Below, piece by piece: positions 27,166 through 36,207 of a stretch of DNA of 64,000 nt (positions are counted from its first letter, which is position 1; every line of letters starts with the position of its first letter). The notes beneath the pieces were generated by a model. That model did no database searches, was not told the DNA's origin, and worked only from the letters and a program-made list of their open reading frames with translations. Both the position numbers and the translations under genes were made by a program. Source of the stretch: Caulobacter segnis (lineage in GTDB: Bacteria > Pseudomonadota > Alphaproteobacteria > Caulobacterales > Caulobacteraceae); the NCBI RefSeq assembly GCF_029543125.1, contig NZ_JARQWW010000003.1:186001-250000 (forward strand), written 5' to 3'.

Positions 27166-28194
27166 ATGCGCGCACTCTTCTGGTCCGCCGTCGCGGCTGC
27201 CTTCACGCTCCTCGCCACCTCATCGACGGCTCAGACCAACAGTCTCGATCAGACGCTCGTTGAGCCGAACCTCGTCGATATCGGCGGCGGGCATCGGCTG
27301 CACTGGCGCTGCGTTGGCTCAGGCTCGCCCACGGTGGTCTTCAATCAGGGCGGGGAGGGATCGATCGCCAACTGGCGGCGCGTGCAATCGGCGATCTCAG
27401 CCAAGACCAGAACCTGCTTCTATGACCGCTCAGGCTTTGGTTGGAGCGATCCGCCCAAGGGCGCGATCGACGCTCTTAGCGTCACGGACGAACTGCACGC
27501 CTTACTCGCCAAAACCCGGACCAAGGGGCCGCTGGTGCTTGTCGGGCATTCCATCGGCGGGTTCTACGCCACCGTCTATGCTGACCGGTTCCCCCGTCGG
27601 GTCGCGGGCATGGTGCTGGTCGACGCGGGTTTCGCCGATCAGGTCGATTTCGCCGATGACGCCGAATGGACGGCTTGGCTCGCCGTCAACGCCAAGGGCG
27701 AACAGCAGCTGCTCGACTGCGCGGCCAAGGCGCGGGCCGGCGAGTTGAGCGCCGATGATCTCAAGGGCTGCTTTCGGGTCCCTAAGGACCTGACGCCGGT
27801 GGAGCGGGCCTATGTCCTCAACCCGCTGCTGAAGCCGCATTGGTATGAGGCCGAGGCTGAGCAGTCCCGCACCTTCCTGCCGCGCAGCAAGGGGCGCAGC
27901 CTGAGCTCAATCCAGGAGGAGAAGGTGCGCCGGAATTTCGGCGACATGCCGCTGGTGGTCCTCACCGCCGGTCACCCGACCAAGTGGCCGGATCGCACCG
28001 AAGCCTCGCTCGAACGCGAGAACAGGCTTTGGACTCAGGGGCACGTGGACTTGGCCAAGCGCTCGACCATCGGCTCGCACCGTGTCGTCGCCGATGCACG
28101 GCATTTCATCCAGCTGGACAATCCGCAGGCGGTGATCGACGCGGTCAGCTGCGTCGTCGATAGCGTCCGCGCGCCGAGGCAGGAGCCCTGTTGA
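27166..28194 (+). CDS. Exported alpha/beta hydrolase
   Basis: 342 residues with a signal peptide (cleavage near STA-QTN). The alpha/beta-hydrolase core has VVFNQGGEGSIANWRRV (oxyanion region), CFYDRSGFGWSD, the nucleophile elbow GHSIGG, and a C-terminal catalytic His in DARHFIQLD. The CYDR-SGFGWS pattern is seen in many secreted hydrolases annotated as proline iminopeptidase-like. ATG at 27166 has GGAG nine bases upstream; an earlier TTG exists. Substrate unknown. It converges with the MFS transporter gene (4 bp). Confidence 0.85.
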   Translation: MRALFWSAVAAAFTLLATSSTAQTNSLDQTLVEPNLVDIGGGHRLHWRCVGSGSPTVVFNQGGEGSIANWRRVQSAISAKTRTCFYDRSGFGWSDPPKGAIDALSVTDELHALLAKTRTKGPLVLVGHSIGGFYATVYADRFPRRVAGMVLVDAGFADQVDFADDAEWTAWLAVNAKGEQQLLDCAAKARAGELSADDLKGCFRVPKDLTPVERAYVLNPLLKPHWYEAEAEQSRTFLPRSKGRSLSSIQEEKVRRNFGDMPLVVLTAGHPTKWPDRTEASLERENRLWTQGHVDLAKRSTIGSHRVVADARHFIQLDNPQAVIDAVSCVVDSVRAPRQEPC

Positions 28195-28198
28195 GGCC

Positions 28199-29377
28199 CT
28201 AAGGCTCCACCACCTCGCCGCGTTTCACCACGCCGAGGGCGGCGGCTCCGGCGATGAGGGCGCAGGGGACGGCGGCGATCAGGACGCCGGCCGGGGCCGT
28301 TCCCAGGGCCAGCAGCTTGCCGGCCGCCAGGGGACCGGCGATGCCGCCGAGGCGGCCCACCGAGACCGCCGCCCCGACGCCTGTCGAGCGCAGCAGGGTG
28401 GGGTAGTAGGCCGGGGCGAGGGTGTAGAGAATCAGTTGGCCGCCGATGGCGAAGAAGCCGACGATGATCCCGGCGCCGACAACCGGCCAGAAGCCCTGGG
28501 CCGCCCCGAGGCCTGCGAGGCCCACGGCGATCGCCAAGTAGGCGACGGCGAGCACGCGTCCGCGGCCGCCTCGATCGGCCAGCACCGCGAGCGCCACGCA
28601 ACCGGCGGCGGCGCCCATGTTCTCGAAGGCCGAGATCAGGCCCGCCTGCTGGACCGTGAAACCCTTGGCGACCATCAGGGTCGGGAGCCAGTTGTTGATC
28701 AGATAGACGATCACCTGGGTGAAGCCGTAGCTGGCCCAGAGCAGAAGCGTGACGAGGGCGCGGCCCTGTCCGAAGAGGGCGGTCGCGACGGGCGAACGGG
28801 GCGCGGCTTCCTGGTCCGCCTTCGCCTCGCGGAAGGCGGCGGACTCCGGCAGGGCGAGGATCAGGACGGGCAGAAGCATCAGCGGCAGGATGCCGCCGAG
28901 ATAGAAGATCATCCGCCAGTCGAGCCCGGCGCCCTGGCTGGCCACGAAGAGGGCCAGCAGCGTGCCGCCGATGGGCTGGCCGCAGAACATCAGGCCGACC
29001 CCGGTGGCGCGCCGCCCGGGCGCCGACGCCTCCGCCGCCAGGGAGATCAGGTTGGGGAACGCCGCGCCGAGACCCAGGCCGCAGAGCAGCCTCACGAGGA
29101 TGAACTGCTCAAGGTCCGCGGCATGGGCGGTGGCCAGCGAGGAGACGCCAAGGGCCGCGAAGGCCACGAGAAGGATGCGCTTGCGGCCGAAGCGGTCGCC
29201 CAGCCGCCCGCCCACGGCGGCGCCGGTCATCATGCCGACGATGGTGGCGGTCAGGATGTAGGAGACCTGGCTGGGGGAGAAGCCCATGGTCTTGGCCACG
29301 GACGGGGCGGCCAGCCCCATGGAGACGATGTCGGCGCCTTCAAGCAGGGCGGCCAGGAAGCACAGGAAGATCGTCAC
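28199..29377 (-). CDS. MFS transporter, aromatic acid:H+ symporter-like
   Basis: A 392-residue permease with 12 predicted helices. The first helix, CFLAALLEGADIVSMGLAAPSV, and the loop motif GGRLGDRFGRKRIL are characteristic of the AAHS family (MhpT/PcaK), which import aromatic acids; the acidic residue in helix 1 (EGAD) fits that group. The start is GTG at 29377; an in-frame stop upstream excludes longer forms with ATG. No aromatic-degradation genes are nearby, so the substrate is unknown. Confidence 0.85.
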   Translation of the reverse strand: MTIFLCFLAALLEGADIVSMGLAAPSVAKTMGFSPSQVSYILTATIVGMMTGAAVGGRLGDRFGRKRILLVAFAALGVSSLATAHAADLEQFILVRLLCGLGLGAAFPNLISLAAEASAPGRRATGVGLMFCGQPIGGTLLALFVASQGAGLDWRMIFYLGGILPLMLLPVLILALPESAAFREAKADQEAAPRSPVATALFGQGRALVTLLLWASYGFTQVIVYLINNWLPTLMVAKGFTVQQAGLISAFENMGAAAGCVALAVLADRGGRGRVLAVAYLAIAVGLAGLGAAQGFWPVVGAGIIVGFFAIGGQLILYTLAPAYYPTLLRSTGVGAAVSVGRLGGIAGPLAAGKLLALGTAPAGVLIAAVPCALIAGAAALGVVKRGEVVEP

Positions 29378-29436
29378 GAGTCGCCTTCGGTCGGCCGGCG
29401 ATCGAGGATGTCCCGTCGCGGGGGATTAGGGAAGGG

Positions 29437-30213
29437 TCAGCCGCCCTCGGGCTCCGGCGCGCCGGCGGCGCGGTCGCGGGCGCTCATCAGCGCCCAGCCG
29501 CCGGGCTTGAGGATCTCCAGCGGGGAGAAGCGGGCCTTGTAGGCCATCTTGTCGCTGCCCGGGACCCAGTAGCCCAGATAGACGTAGGGCAGGTTGGTCA
29601 GGCAGGCCTGGACGATGTGGTCGAGGATCACGAAGGAGCCCAGGCTGCGCTTGGGCATGTCCGGTTCGTAGAAGCTGTAGACCAGCGACAGGCCGTCGGC
29701 GAGGACGTCCACCAGCACGCAGGCGATCAGGTCGCCGGGGCCGCGGTCCTCCGACTTGCGCCGGTACTCGATCATGTGGGTGCGGACGGCGGTGTCCTCG
29801 ACCATGGCGACATAGTCGGGCCAGGTCATGTCGGCCATGCCGCCCTCGGCGTGACGGGCGTTCAGGTAGCGGCGGAGCAGGTCGAACTGCTCCATGGTCG
29901 CCTCGGCCTCGACCAGATGGCGTTCCAGGTCCTCGTTGCGGTTGATGACCTTCCGCTCGGAGCGGGAGAAGACGTACTCGCGGGCGCAGGCTCGGGCCGA
30001 GACGCAGGCGCGGCAGGATTCGCAGGCCGGGCGATAGGCGATGTTCTGCGAACGGCGGAAGCCGACCTGGGTGAGGCCGTCGTTGACGGTCGGGCCGTCG
30101 GTCAGCGGCAGGTGCGCGAACACCTTGCGCTCAAGGCGGCCGGGCAGGTACGGGCACGGGTTCGGCGCCGTCAGAAAGAACCGAAGCTGTCGCGTCGGAA
30201 AATGTTGCGTCAC
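29437..30213 (-). CDS. bpt: Aspartate/glutamate leucyltransferase (N-end rule)
   Basis: A 258-residue GNAT-fold transferase that adds leucine from Leu-tRNA to proteins with N-terminal Asp or Glu, marking them for ClpAP degradation. Family marks are the N-terminal FFLTAPNPCPYLPGR, the cysteine motif RPACESCRACVSAR, and LGYWVPGSDKMAYKARFSPLE. The start is GTG at 30213 (VTQHFPT); an upstream frame extends to 30240 but is not typical of the family. It is 59 bp downstream of nothing on its own strand and precedes the MFS gene. Confidence 0.93.
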   Translation of the reverse strand: MTQHFPTRQLRFFLTAPNPCPYLPGRLERKVFAHLPLTDGPTVNDGLTQVGFRRSQNIAYRPACESCRACVSARACAREYVFSRSERKVINRNEDLERHLVEAEATMEQFDLLRRYLNARHAEGGMADMTWPDYVAMVEDTAVRTHMIEYRRKSEDRGPGDLIACVLVDVLADGLSLVYSFYEPDMPKRSLGSFVILDHIVQACLTNLPYVYLGYWVPGSDKMAYKARFSPLEILKPGGWALMSARDRAAGAPEPEGG

Positions 30214-30310
30214 TGCCCGTCGGCGCCCTTCACGCACCACCCCTCAAGGGGATTAGGAGGCAAGTCGGGACGACACGCAAGACGCGAGAATTGTCGCAGG
30301 TGAACCGGGT

Positions 30311-31219
30311 TTAGAAACTGCTGTCCGCTGGAAGCACGGGCTTGTCGCGCAGCAGGATGATGGAGATCCGGCGGTTGCCCGCCAGGGTCGGATCATCGGG
30401 GTAGAGCGGCTCGGAATTGGCCTTGCCGGACACCTGGTAGATGCGGTCGCTGCTGACGCCGGCGCCTTGCAGGATCTGGCGGGCGACGTTGGCGCGGTTG
30501 GCCGACAGGGGCCAGTCGGCGTCGGACTGACGGCCGTTGGCGTTGGCGCTCGTGTGGCCGGAGATGGTCAGGCGGTTCGGCAGCTCGTTGACGATCTTGG
30601 CGATGGCGCGAAGCAAGATGCGGGCGCGCTCGTTGGGCTGGGCCGCGTTCTCCTTGAACATGGAGCGGCCTTCCTGGTCGACCAGCTGGATGCGCATGCC
30701 TTCCGGGGTCTGGTCGATGAAGATCTGCTTCGACAGTTCGGCCAGCTCCGGCATTTCCTGCAGCGCCTGGCGCAGGGACTGGGCGGCGGAGGCGAAGCTG
30801 TCGTTCTCCTTCTTCATCAAGGCCTGACGAAGGGCGTCCTCGGTGGCGTTGTCGAGGACGGCCCCGGTGCGGGCGCTCTGGCCTTGTTCGATGGCGTCCG
30901 GCGGAGCCTGGGGGGCGGTGGCCTCGACCACGGCCTGCGAGCCGCGGGACTGGTCGCCTTCCTCACCCAGGGCGGTGCCGCCCAGGATGCCGCCCGAACC
31001 GCTGGTGGAGTCGGTGACGCTGGCCGGGGCGAAATAGTCGGCGATGCCCTGGCGCTGCTCCTCGGTGGTGGAGGACAGCAGCCACATGAGCAGGAAGAAC
31101 GCCATCATGGCGGTCACGAAGTCGGCGTAAGCCACCTTCCAGGCGCCGCCATGGTGACCATGGCCGCCGCCTTTCTTGACCTTCTTGATGATGATCGGAG
31201 CGTCGTTGCCGATCGCCAT
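30311..31219 (-). CDS. motB: Flagellar motor stator protein MotB
   Basis: A 302-residue stator subunit. One transmembrane helix near residues 31-50 carries the proton-binding Asp33 (YADFVTAMMAFFLLMWLL), followed by the plug region and a C-terminal OmpA/peptidoglycan-binding domain (LTISGHTSANANGRQSDADWPLSANRANVARQIL). The N-terminus is short and basic (KKVKKGGGHGHHGG), as in Caulobacter. motA is not adjacent. This indicates a flagellated organism. A single TTAACC half-site lies just upstream but does not form a full CtrA box. Confidence 0.95.
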   Translation of the reverse strand: MAIGNDAPIIIKKVKKGGGHGHHGGAWKVAYADFVTAMMAFFLLMWLLSSTTEEQRQGIADYFAPASVTDSTSGSGGILGGTALGEEGDQSRGSQAVVEATAPQAPPDAIEQGQSARTGAVLDNATEDALRQALMKKENDSFASAAQSLRQALQEMPELAELSKQIFIDQTPEGMRIQLVDQEGRSMFKENAAQPNERARILLRAIAKIVNELPNRLTISGHTSANANGRQSDADWPLSANRANVARQILQGAGVSSDRIYQVSGKANSEPLYPDDPTLAGNRRISIILLRDKPVLPADSSF

Positions 31220-31336
31220 GGCGCGTCCTTAACCTTGATAAGGCCTTCAACATGACTGCCGCCCGTTAAGATGGGGTTGCTGGAAAGCCCGGCTGGGCCT
31301 AACCGCAGGCAGCGTCCGTGGTTGGGAGTTTCGTGC

Positions 31337-32197
31337 ATGAAAGTCGCGTTCATCGGTCTCGGGGTCATGGGTTTCCCCATGGCGGGGCACCTGGCCAAGG
31401 CCGGGCACGAGGTCGCCGTCTTCAACCGCAGCCCTGAAAAGGCCAAGCGCTGGGTGCAAACCCATGGCGGCCGGGCGGGCGGGACCATCGGCGAGGCGGC
31501 GGCCGGGGCTGAGATCGTATTCCTGTGCGTCGGCAATGACGACGACGTGCGCGGCGTGGTCCCGCAGGCCCTGGCGACCATGGTGGAAGGCGGTGTCATC
31601 GTGGACCACACCACCACCAGCGCCAAGCTGGCCCGCGAGATGGACGAGCTGTGCGCCAAGGCCGGCCGCAGCTTTGCCGACGCGCCGGTGTCGGGCGGGC
31701 AGGCGGGGGCCGAGAACGGTCAGCTGACCATCATGGTCGGGGCCGACAAGGCCGCGTTCGACCGTGCGCAGCCGGTGATGGACGCCTTCGCCAAGGCGAT
31801 CACCCACATGGGCGAGACTGGCGCCGGGCAGTTGACCAAGATGTGCAACCAGATCGCCATCGCCGGCGTGGTGCAGGGTGTGGCCGAGGCGGTTCACTTC
31901 GCCACCCAGGCGGGGCTGGACACCGAGCTGGTGCTGGCCGCCATCTCCAAGGGCGCGGCCCAGAGCTGGCAGATGGAGAACCGCTGGCCGACCATGGCCC
32001 AAGGCAAGTTCGACTTCGGCTTCGCCGTGGACTGGATGCGCAAGGACCTGGGCATCGCCCTGGATGAGGCGCGGACCAATGGCGCGCGGCTGGAGGGCAC
32101 GGCCCTGATCGACCAATTCTACGCCGAGGTGCAGGGCCTGGGCGGCCGCCGCTGGGACACGTCCAGCTTGGTCGCGCGCCTGAACAAGAAGAACTAG
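31337..32197 (+). CDS. Beta-hydroxyacid dehydrogenase (3-hydroxyisobutyrate dehydrogenase family)
   Basis: A 286-residue NAD(P)-dependent enzyme. The Rossmann motif FIGLGVMGFPMAGHL opens the protein, FADAPVSGGQAGAENG is the substrate-binding signature, and the catalytic Lys is in GAGQLTKMCNQ. GGAG lies nine bases before ATG 31337. It is a paralogue of mmsB at 40.8 kb but is not in the valine cluster, so its substrate may be tartronate semialdehyde, succinic semialdehyde or another small acid. The following exported hydrolase starts 10 bp later, so the two are an operon. Confidence 0.88.
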   Translation: MKVAFIGLGVMGFPMAGHLAKAGHEVAVFNRSPEKAKRWVQTHGGRAGGTIGEAAAGAEIVFLCVGNDDDVRGVVPQALATMVEGGVIVDHTTTSAKLAREMDELCAKAGRSFADAPVSGGQAGAENGQLTIMVGADKAAFDRAQPVMDAFAKAITHMGETGAGQLTKMCNQIAIAGVVQGVAEAVHFATQAGLDTELVLAAISKGAAQSWQMENRWPTMAQGKFDFGFAVDWMRKDLGIALDEARTNGARLEGTALIDQFYAEVQGLGGRRWDTSSLVARLNKKN

Positions 32198-32207
32198 GGG
32201 GGAAGTG

Positions 32208-33287
32208 ATGAAATTCAAAGCCTTGTGCCTGGCGGCTGCCGCCGCTCTCAGCCTAGTGACGGGCGCTGTCGCCCAGACCAATTGGCCGATCAAGGAAGGC
32301 GATTACGTCGCCAAGGACTTCAAGTTCGGCACGGGCGAGACCCTGCCGGAGCTGCGCCTGCATTACACGACGCTGGGCGAGCCGAAGCGCGATGCGAAGG
32401 GCAAGATCACCAACGCGGTGATGGTGCTGCACGGCACGGGCGGGACCGGGAAGCAGTTTCTGAGCCCGCAGTTCGCGGAGGCGCTGTTCAAGCCGGGCGG
32501 CGTGCTCGATCCGGCCAAGTATTACATCATCATGCCGGACAACATCGGCCATGGGAAAAGCGCCAAGCCCAGTGACGGGCTGAAGGCCAAGTTCCCGCAG
32601 TACGACTATGACGACATGGTCGCGGCCCAGCACCTGCTGCTGACCAAGGGCCTGGGCGTGGACCACCTGCGCCTGCTGTTCGGCACGTCCATGGGCTGCA
32701 TGCACGGCTTCGTCTGGGCCGAGACCTATCCGACCTTCGCCCAGGCCATGATGCCCATGGCCTGCCTGCCGACCGAGATCGCAGGCCGCAACCGCCTGTG
32801 GCGCAAGATGACCATCGACGGGATCACCAGCGACCCGGCCTGGAACGGCGGGAACTACACCACCCAGCCGCAGCAAGGGCTGCGCATCGCCGCGAACTTC
32901 CTGATCCTGGCGGGCTCGTCGACCATTCCCATGCAGAAGGCGCTGCCGACCCGCGAGGCGACCGACAAGTTCGTGAAGGCTGACGTGGCGCGCCGCATGG
33001 CGAGCATCGACGCCAACGACTTCCTGTACCAGGTGGCCTCGTCGCGGAACTATAACCCGTGGCCCAAGCTGGACGCCGTGAAGGTCCCGATGACGTGGAT
33101 CAACTCGGCGGACGACTTCATCAACCCGCCGGAGCTGGGCATCGATCTGGAGGCGGCCAAGCGCCTGCCGACGGCGAAGTACATCCTGATCCCGGCCAGC
33201 GAGAACACCAAGGGCCACGGCAGCCACACCTGGGCCGTGCTCTGGCAGGACGAGATGAAGGCGCTGCTGCAGCGGACGGAGAAGTAG
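32208..33287 (+). CDS. Exported alpha/beta hydrolase, homoserine O-acetyltransferase-like
   Basis: 359 residues with a signal peptide (MKFKALCLAAAAALSLVTGAVA-Q). The fold and motifs are those of the MetX group: LRLHYTTLGEP, VLHGTGGTGKQF, nucleophile elbow GTSMGCMHG and a C-terminal His in KGHGSHTW. A periplasmic location makes methionine synthesis unlikely; such exported MetX-like proteins are probably hydrolases. ATG at 32208 follows a strong GGGGGGAAG. It is co-directional with the beta-hydroxyacid dehydrogenase 10 bp upstream. Confidence 0.83.
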   Translation: MKFKALCLAAAAALSLVTGAVAQTNWPIKEGDYVAKDFKFGTGETLPELRLHYTTLGEPKRDAKGKITNAVMVLHGTGGTGKQFLSPQFAEALFKPGGVLDPAKYYIIMPDNIGHGKSAKPSDGLKAKFPQYDYDDMVAAQHLLLTKGLGVDHLRLLFGTSMGCMHGFVWAETYPTFAQAMMPMACLPTEIAGRNRLWRKMTIDGITSDPAWNGGNYTTQPQQGLRIAANFLILAGSSTIPMQKALPTREATDKFVKADVARRMASIDANDFLYQVASSRNYNPWPKLDAVKVPMTWINSADDFINPPELGIDLEAAKRLPTAKYILIPASENTKGHGSHTWAVLWQDEMKALLQRTEK

Positions 33288-33293
33288 GCTTTT

Positions 33294-33405
33294 CTCCTCT
33301 CCCCACGCGTGGGGAGAGGGTGGGGCGAGGGGCTTCGGCGCTTCGCTGGTTGAAGCTCAGCGCCCCCTCACCCTAACCCTCTCCCCCGCGAGCGGGGGCG
33401 AGGGG
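33294..33405. repeat. GC-rich intergenic inverted repeat
   Basis: Nested palindromes. CTCTCCCCACGCGTGGGGAGAG (33297-33318) is a perfect hairpin; a second, CCCCCGC-GAGC-GGGGGCG, lies at 33384-33399; and outer arms GAGAGGGTGGGGCGAGGGGC and GCCCCCTCACCCTAACCCTC pair across a central GCTTC/GAAGC hairpin. This CCCTCACCCTAACCCTCTCCCC type is widely dispersed between genes in Proteobacteria. It separates two convergent genes, may act as a terminator, and its right arm is read as the end of the NUDIX gene. Confidence 0.75.
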
Positions 33406-33795
33406 ATGGTGCTTCACCGCCGGCAGAACCTGCTCCGTCAGCAGCCGCGCCAGCTTCCGTTCGCCCGATGCTTCGACGTTCAGCCACAGAACTTCCTCGA
33501 TCTCGGCCTGGGCGACAGGTTCGCCGTCGACGGCGGCCAGATAGACCACGGCCCGCACGGTCGTGTCGGGTTCATTGGCGGCCGGAGCCTCGAAGGTGCC
33601 CAGCAGGACGGGATCGACGATCCCGCAGGCCAGCTCCTCGCGCACCTCCCGGGCCAGGGCGGTCAGGTCGTCCTCGCCGGGCTCGCGCTTGCCGCCCGGT
33701 TTCATGAAGATCGAAGAGCCGCGCTTGCGGACCACCAGCCACCGGCCGTCCGCATCGCGGACGACGGCGGTGACGATCTCGATCAGCTTGCTCAC
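33373..33795 (-). CDS. NUDIX hydrolase
   Basis: About 140 residues. The NUDIX box GGKREPGEDDLTALAREVREELACGI (consensus G-x5-E-x7-REUxEExGU) is present, preceded by VRKRGSSIFMKPGG, the usual lead-in. The substrate (nucleoside di- or triphosphate derivative) is unknown. GTG at 33795 overlaps the hemB stop by 4 bp, giving a hemB-NUDIX operon. The last ten residues (PLAPARGGEG) are encoded by one arm of the intergenic repeat at 33294-33405, so the C-terminus was probably extended by repeat insertion. Confidence 0.9.
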   Translation of the reverse strand: MSKLIEIVTAVVRDADGRWLVVRKRGSSIFMKPGGKREPGEDDLTALAREVREELACGIVDPVLLGTFEAPAANEPDTTVRAVVYLAAVDGEPVAQAEIEEVLWLNVEASGERKLARLLTEQVLPAVKHHPLAPARGGEG

Positions 33796-34796
33796 GCGCC
33801 CAGAAGGCGGGCGGCGGTGGGGGCGAAGTAGGTGATCGTCCCGGCGCAACCGGCGCGCTTGAAGGCGCCCAGGGTCTCCAGCATGGCGCGCTCCTCGTCG
33901 ATCCAGCCGTTGGCGGCGGCGGCCTTGATCTGGGCGTACTCGCCGCTGACCTGGAAGGCGAAGGTCGGCATGGAGAAGGTCTCGACCAGGCGGCGGGCGA
34001 TGTCGAGATAGGGCAGGCCCGGCTTGACCATGATCATGTCGGCGCCCTCGGCGATGTCGAGTGCGACCTCGCGGATGGCTTCCTCGGTGTTGGCCGGGTC
34101 CATCTGATAGGTCTTTTTGTCACCCTGGCCAGCCGACAGCTTGGCCGAGCCGATGGCGTCGCGGTACGGGCCGTAGAAGGCCGAGGCGTACTTCGCCGCA
34201 TAAGACATGATCATAACGTCTTGATGTGAATGACTTTCCAGCGCCGCGCGTAGGGCCCCGATGCGGCCGTCCATCATGTCGGAGGGGGCCAGGATGTCGG
34301 CTCCGGCCTCGGCCTGCATCAGGCCCTGTTCGACGAGACGTTCGATGGTGGGGTCGTTGAGGATCTTGCCGCTCTCGACCACGCCGTCGTGGCCGTGGTT
34401 GGTGAAGGGGTCCAGGGCCACGTCGCACATGATGCCGACTTCCGGCGCGGCGTCCTTCATGGCCTTGACCGCACGGGGGATGACGCCGTCCGGATCGGCG
34501 GCGATGGAGCCGCTGGCGTCCTTACGGGCGCCGTCGATGTGCGGGAAGATGGCGATGGCGGGAATGCCCAGTTCGCGGGCCTGGACCGCCGCCTTGGCCG
34601 CCTCGGCCACCGACAGGCGCTCGACTCCCGGCATGGAGGCCACCGGAACGCGGCCCTCGCCCTCATGCACCACCATGGACCAGATCAGGTCGGAGGGGGT
34701 GAGGACGGTCTCACGGACCAGGCGGCGGACCCAGTCGGCCTGACGCAGGCGGCGAAGACGAAGGGCGGGATAGGCGGCGAGTGGGGGAAGGCTCAT
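33792..34796 (-). CDS. hemB: Delta-aminolevulinic acid dehydratase (porphobilinogen synthase)
   Basis: A 334-residue TIM-barrel enzyme joining two 5-aminolevulinate molecules to porphobilinogen. The active-site lysines lie in SYAAKYASAFYGPYRDA and MVKPGLPYLD. The metal-site segment reads CDVALDPFTNHGHDG: the cysteine-rich zinc motif of the E. coli type is replaced by Asp residues, indicating a magnesium-dependent type as in other Alphaproteobacteria. ATG at 34796 (MSLPPLAAYP) is preferred over an upstream frame. It works with hemA at 41.9 kb in tetrapyrrole synthesis. Confidence 0.95.
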   Translation of the reverse strand: MSLPPLAAYPALRLRRLRQADWVRRLVRETVLTPSDLIWSMVVHEGEGRVPVASMPGVERLSVAEAAKAAVQARELGIPAIAIFPHIDGARKDASGSIAADPDGVIPRAVKAMKDAAPEVGIMCDVALDPFTNHGHDGVVESGKILNDPTIERLVEQGLMQAEAGADILAPSDMMDGRIGALRAALESHSHQDVMIMSYAAKYASAFYGPYRDAIGSAKLSAGQGDKKTYQMDPANTEEAIREVALDIAEGADMIMVKPGLPYLDIARRLVETFSMPTFAFQVSGEYAQIKAAAANGWIDEERAMLETLGAFKRAGCAGTITYFAPTAARLLGA

Positions 34797-34920
34797 GGCC
34801 GTCTTAGTCGCCGACACGCATGCCGGTGGCAAGGCCCATGACGCGCACTTGCCCAGCCGCCCGCCATATCGGCGTCTTCAGGGCGGCTGAACTTCAGCGG
34901 CGGCCCCGAGTTGTGAGACA

Positions 34921-36195
34921 ATGAACCACGACATTGTCATCATCGGCGGCGGCGCCGGCGGCCTGGAGCTGGCCGCCCGGCTTGGGCGTCGTCTCGGCGC
35001 ACGGGAAGGCCGCCGCCGCGTGCTGCTGATCGACCGGTCGATCTTCCACCTCTGGAAACCCAGCCTGCACGAGGTGGCCGCGGGCTCCCTCGACAGCCAC
35101 CAAGAAGGGTTGTCGTACCCGCTGCTGGGGCGGCGCAATCATTTCAGCTTCACCCTGGGCGACCTGATCAAGCTGGACCCGAAGGCCAGGACCGTCACCC
35201 TGGCCAAGATAAAGGATGACGACGGCAAGACGCTGGTCGCCGAGCGGACCTTGACCTTCAAGACGCTCGTCCTGGCGATGGGTAGCGGGGCAAACCTGTT
35301 CGGCACGCCCGGCGCGGCGGAGCATGCCCATCGGCTGGAGGATGTGGCGGACGCCGAGGCGTTCAACAGCCGCCTGACCTCGGCCTTCCTGGGGGCTGCC
35401 TATTCGGACGAGCGAATGCTTCGCATCGCCATTGTCGGAGCCGGCGCCACCGGGGTGGAGCTGTCGACAGAGCTGATCGAAGGCCATGACGAACTGTCGG
35501 CTGGGCTATCCGACGACCAGCGCTTCAAGCTGCAGGTCACCATCGTGGAGGCGGCGCCCGCCATCCTGGGCGGACTGCCCAAGCGAGTCTCGGACAAGGC
35601 GGCGCGGGCGTTGACGGCCAAGGGCGTCAAACTGCTGACCGACGCCAAGGTTGAGGCCGTGCGCCCGGACAAGGTGGTGACCAGCAAGGGTGAGGTCGCC
35701 GCCGACCTGATCGTCTGGGCGGCAGGAGTGAAGGCCGATGACCTCCATAAGACGTTCGGCTTGGAGACCGGCAAGTTGAACCAGTTCGTCGTGGACGATC
35801 ATCTGCGGACGTCCGTGGACGGCGTCTATGCAATGGGCGACTGCGCCCAGGCGCCGGGCCCTAACGACCGTCCCGTGCCGGCGCGCGCCCAGGCGGCGTC
35901 ACAGCAGGCCGCCTATCTGGCGCGGGCGCTGACCAATCCCGGCAAGGACGTCGGGCCGTTCATCTATCGCGATCGGGGCTCGCTGATCTCGCTGGGCGAG
36001 GGTCGGGGCGTAGGCTCGCTGATGGGCGGCCTGGGCGGTCCGAATTTCCTGATCGAGGGGCTGCTGGCCAAGTGGGCCTATATCTCGCTGCATCTCGCCC
36101 ACCACAGGGCGGTGATCGGGATCAGGCGCACGGTCATCCTGGCCTTGTCACGCCTGCTGCACCGTCGGGTGTCCGGGCGGCTCAAGCTGCATTGA
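34921..36195 (+). CDS. Type II NADH:quinone oxidoreductase (NDH-2-like)
   Basis: A 424-residue FAD-dependent oxidoreductase. Two Rossmann motifs are visible: IVIIGGGAGGLELAARL (FAD) and IAIVGAGATGVELSTEL (NADH); GVYAMGDCAQ is the second FAD contact. A C-terminal amphipathic helix (about 375-410) would give membrane attachment. The family transfers electrons from NADH to quinone without proton pumping. It stands alone between hemB and a small membrane protein; no regulator is evident. Confidence 0.9.
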   Translation: MNHDIVIIGGGAGGLELAARLGRRLGAREGRRRVLLIDRSIFHLWKPSLHEVAAGSLDSHQEGLSYPLLGRRNHFSFTLGDLIKLDPKARTVTLAKIKDDDGKTLVAERTLTFKTLVLAMGSGANLFGTPGAAEHAHRLEDVADAEAFNSRLTSAFLGAAYSDERMLRIAIVGAGATGVELSTELIEGHDELSAGLSDDQRFKLQVTIVEAAPAILGGLPKRVSDKAARALTAKGVKLLTDAKVEAVRPDKVVTSKGEVAADLIVWAAGVKADDLHKTFGLETGKLNQFVVDDHLRTSVDGVYAMGDCAQAPGPNDRPVPARAQAASQQAAYLARALTNPGKDVGPFIYRDRGSLISLGEGRGVGSLMGGLGGPNFLIEGLLAKWAYISLHLAHHRAVIGIRRTVILALSRLLHRRVSGRLKLH

Positions 36196-36207
36196 GGCGA
36201 GGAGGGC

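Noticed and set aside
31226..31275. TTAACC and TTAAG as CtrA sites before motB
   Set aside because: The full TTAA-N7-TTAA arrangement is absent; single half-sites are frequent.
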